Below are positions 5,410 through 6,904 of a stretch of 6,904 nucleotides of DNA, piece after piece. The number at the start of each line of letters is the position of its first letter. Within the stretch, counting starts at the first letter, position 1. The stretch is from Planctomycetota bacterium. GTDB taxonomy: Bacteria; Planctomycetota; Planctomycetia; Planctomycetales; Planctomycetaceae. The stretch lies in assembly GCA_023429275.1 (NCBI GenBank), contig JAEYWB010000332.1, positions 1 to 6,904 of the forward strand, read 5' to 3'. The notes under the pieces were generated by a model. It saw nothing but the letters and a program-made list of their open reading frames with translations. It had not been told where the DNA came from and did no database searches. The position numbers were made by a program, and so were the translations under genes.

Positions 5410-5796
5410 TCACTTGCGGTAAACCTGGGCGGGATCGAACACCCGTTCGCCGACAACGGTCGCCTCCCGGGTCGCGGGGTCGATCTTGCGGAAGAAACAG
5501 CTTCGAAACCCTTCGTGGCAGGCAGCGCCCCCCACCTGGTTGATGCGGACGAGGAGCGCGTCGGCATCGCAGTCGTAGTAGATTCCCTTCAGCTCCTGGA
5601 CGTTCCCGGACTCTTCACCTTTTCGCCACAACTTCTTGCGGCTCCGGCTGTAATAACAGACGCGGCCTGTCCGCAGCGTTTCGTCGTACGCCTCCTGGTT
5701 CATATAAGCGAGCATCAGAACGTCCCCGCTCGCGTCATCCTGGGCGATGACCGGAATCAGGACTGTCGTTTCGAAATTGGGGCCGTCGTGCGACAT
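5410..5796 (-). CDS. hisI: Phosphoribosyl-AMP cyclohydrolase (HisI)
   Basis: A complete 128-residue, single-domain HisI, without the HisE pyrophosphohydrolase domain fused in some bacteria. It opens the adenine ring of phosphoribosyl-AMP to give ProFAR, the third step of histidine synthesis, in the cytoplasm as a metal-dependent dimer. Family marks are clear: [16 protein letters not shown] (29-44), [18 protein letters not shown] (48-65), the magnesium-binding D75, D77 and D79 within [10 protein letters not shown], and zinc-site cysteines C76, C93 and C100 (the last two in [14 protein letters not shown]). All expected metal ligands are present, so it should be active. No other his gene adjoins it, implying scattered his genes as is common outside enteric bacteria. 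No clear ribosome site precedes the ATG at 5796. The EF-hand gene follows 141 bp downstream on the same strand and is probably separate. Confidence 0.97.
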   Translation of the reverse strand: MSHDGPNFETTVLIPVIAQDDASGDVLMLAYMNQEAYDETLRTGRVCYYSRSRKKLWRKGEESGNVQELKGIYYDCDADALLVRINQVGGAACHEGFRSCFFRKIDPATREATVVGERVFDPAQVYRK

Positions 5797-6086
5797 TGGC
5801 TTAAGGGGCCGGTGAGGTCCCGGCGGAAAGACTGGAGGAAGGTTTCATCGGGCGGACTGTTCGACTCACCCTGAGGGAGCGAGGTTCGCCGCGGCAGCCG
5901 ACTGATCGTCGAAGGACTGCAATACCTGACACATGCTACCAACACAGGCCGCGGATGTACCACGAAAGGGGCTGAGGGCTGGCGATCGGATGGCCACGGG
6001 ACGAATCAACTGGCACCCCCGCCGGTATCCACGACGGCCCGATCGTGTATAACTCCGGCTTTGCACTCTGTTTCCGGACTGGCCGA
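5797..6086. other. Divergent spacer between hisI and the methyltransferase gene
   Basis: This 290-bp stretch must hold the promoters of both divergent genes. The only site I can point to is TATAAC at 6048-6053, a fair -10 match on the + strand, but no -35 box lies at proper spacing. If used, transcription would begin near 6060, which agrees with an ATG start at 6087 rather than the GTG at 6045. I see no strong inverted repeat and no convincing small gene. Confidence 0.4.
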
Positions 6087-6788
6087 ATGCCCCTGCTCGA
6101 TCACCTGGCGTTCTTTCGCGAGTTCCGAAACCGCTTTGAGACGACCGGGTCCATCCTTCCCAGCAGCCGTTTCCTGGCCCGGGCGATGACCGGTCCGCTG
6201 CGGCAGCATCCGCGGACGAATGCCGCGGGAGCTCCGACCCCGCTGCGGATTCTCGAGATCGGCCCCGGAAGCGGCGCGGTGACCGCATCGATCCTGCCGC
6301 TGCTTCAACCGGGGGACCGGTTCGATCTCGTCGAAATCAACGAGAACTTCGTCGACCTGCTCCGTCGACGGTTCGAGACGGAAGCTGCGTGGAAGCGGGC
6401 TGCCGGCCAGTCGACTCTGCACAACTGTCCGCTGCAGGACTTCCGGACCGACGCCCCTTACGACGTGATCATCTCCGGCCTTCCGTTCAACAACTTCCCG
6501 ATGGAGCTGGTCGAGAGCCTCGTGACGACAACCTGGGGCCTGCTGACTCCAGGCGGAACCTGGTCATTCTTCGAGTACATGTTCGTCCGTCCCGTCCGCT
6601 GCCGCGTCTCGGGCAAAAACGATCGGGAACGCCTGTCAGCGATCGAAACGTTCCTCCAGTCCCGCTTTCGGCAGGACCGGTTCCGGCGCGACTGGGTCTT
6701 CGCCAACGTCCCCCCCGCGTGGGTGCAGCACCTCCGCAAGGAGACGGGCGAACAGCCGACGCCATCGGCGACGGGATCCGGGACGTAA
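6087..6788 (+). CDS. PmtA-like SAM-dependent methyltransferase, probable lipid N-methyltransferase
   Basis: A 233-residue class I methyltransferase. The N-terminal helix LLDHLAFFREFRNRF (3-17), then TTGSILPSSRFLARAM (19-34), resembles the start of bacterial phospholipid N-methyltransferases (PmtA group), where this region touches the membrane. The SAM-binding motif I is LEIGPGSG (56-63), the ribose-binding acid is E83 in DLVEIN, and motif IV is DVIISGLPFNNFP (126-138). The SGLPFNNF form is typical of PmtA-like and rRNA-dimethylase-related enzymes. An aromatic/basic stretch FFEYMFVRPVRCRV (161-174) follows. PmtA methylates phosphatidylethanolamine to phosphatidylcholine; a related planctomycete enzyme (OlsG) methylates ornithine lipid, so the substrate is open. 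The ATG at 6087 was preferred to a GTG at 6045 because homologues begin close to the amphipathic helix; neither has a clear ribosome site. The C-terminal tail (220-233) is polar and likely disordered. Confidence 0.88.
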   Translation: MPLLDHLAFFREFRNRFETTGSILPSSRFLARAMTGPLRQHPRTNAAGAPTPLRILEIGPGSGAVTASILPLLQPGDRFDLVEINENFVDLLRRRFETEAAWKRAAGQSTLHNCPLQDFRTDAPYDVIISGLPFNNFPMELVESLVTTTWGLLTPGGTWSFFEYMFVRPVRCRVSGKNDRERLSAIETFLQSRFRQDRFRRDWVFANVPPAWVQHLRKETGEQPTPSATGSGT

Positions 6789-6798
6789 CATCGGGGCT

Positions 6799-6904
6799 TC
6801 ACGGCGCGGCGGCCGCGGGAATCGTCCTGGAGGCAATCTGGCGAACCTTCGTCACGACCGTGCGTCGTGGCGGACGCGTTTCCCTCCCCTTCCCCATCCT
6901 CCCC
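6799..6904 (-). CDS. Possible C-terminal tail of a convergent gene, cut by the window edge
   Basis: On the minus strand a frame is open from the right edge to TGA at 6801-6799, 10 bp from the end of the methyltransferase gene. It encodes about 34 residues, ending in VVTKVRQIAS and a short Pro/Ala-rich tail. Third codon positions are about four-fifths G or C, as expected for coding DNA here, and a tight convergent arrangement is plausible. There is too little sequence to name a family, and a short open frame in GC-rich DNA may be chance. Confidence 0.25.
   Translation of the reverse strand, partial: GRMGKGRETRPPRRTVVTKVRQIASRTIPAAAAP
6882..6904 (-). other. G-quadruplex-type motif at the right edge
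   Basis: On the minus strand four G-runs (G4, G4, G4, G3) are separated by loops of 5, 2 and 1 bases. This fits the usual G-quadruplex pattern and may continue past the window. Whether it folds or matters is unknown. Confidence 0.4.

Noticed and set aside
5515..5874. Plus-strand 119-codon open frame opposite hisI
   Set aside because: Mirror of the conserved HisI coding sequence with no recognisable domain.
6011..6025. TGGCACC upstream of the methyltransferase as a sigma-54 promoter
   Set aside because: The -12 position reads GG, not GC, and there is no TTGC element.

Overview
This GC-rich window looks like chromosomal DNA of a planctomycete (phylum Planctomycetota). The assignment rests on protein family resemblance recalled from memory and was not searched. 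It comes from a squalene-cyclase-fold repeat protein of the type common in that phylum, a secreted proline-rich EF-hand protein, a small 84-residue protein ending in a basic conserved-looking block, and large structured spacers between genes.

Layout. (1) Positions 1-1107 (+) hold the C-terminal 368 codons of a cyclase-like alpha-toroid protein, entered through a glycine-rich linker. One base after its stop begins a complete NtrC-type sigma-54-dependent response regulator (1109-2533, +), so the two are probably translationally coupled. (2) Positions 2534-3123 carry no convincing gene. They hold a 58-bp imperfect palindrome 34 bp after the regulator stop, then a dense row of short hairpins to about 2949. 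(3) Two short + strand genes follow: a 114-residue three-helix membrane protein (3124-3468) and an 84-residue soluble protein (3711-3965), the latter preceded by three stem-loops. (4) A convergent spacer with a 10-bp inverted repeat separates these from the minus-strand EF-hand gene (5268-4159), which lies downstream of hisI (5796-5410, minus), the phosphoribosyl-AMP cyclohydrolase of histidine synthesis. (5) Divergent from hisI is a PmtA-like SAM-dependent methyltransferase, probably acting on a membrane lipid (6087-6788, +). (6) The last 116 bp may hold the tail of a convergent gene and contain a G-quadruplex-type tract.

Only the cyclase-like gene and the regulator look like a functional unit. 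The other genes look like independent loci with ordinary roles. I see no CRISPR array, transposase, phage gene, toxin-antitoxin pair or defence system, and no rRNA or tRNA gene. The least explained parts are the palindrome and hairpin-rich spacer at 2568-2949, the nested stem-loop just upstream of the 84-residue gene, and the unknown substrate of the methyltransferase.
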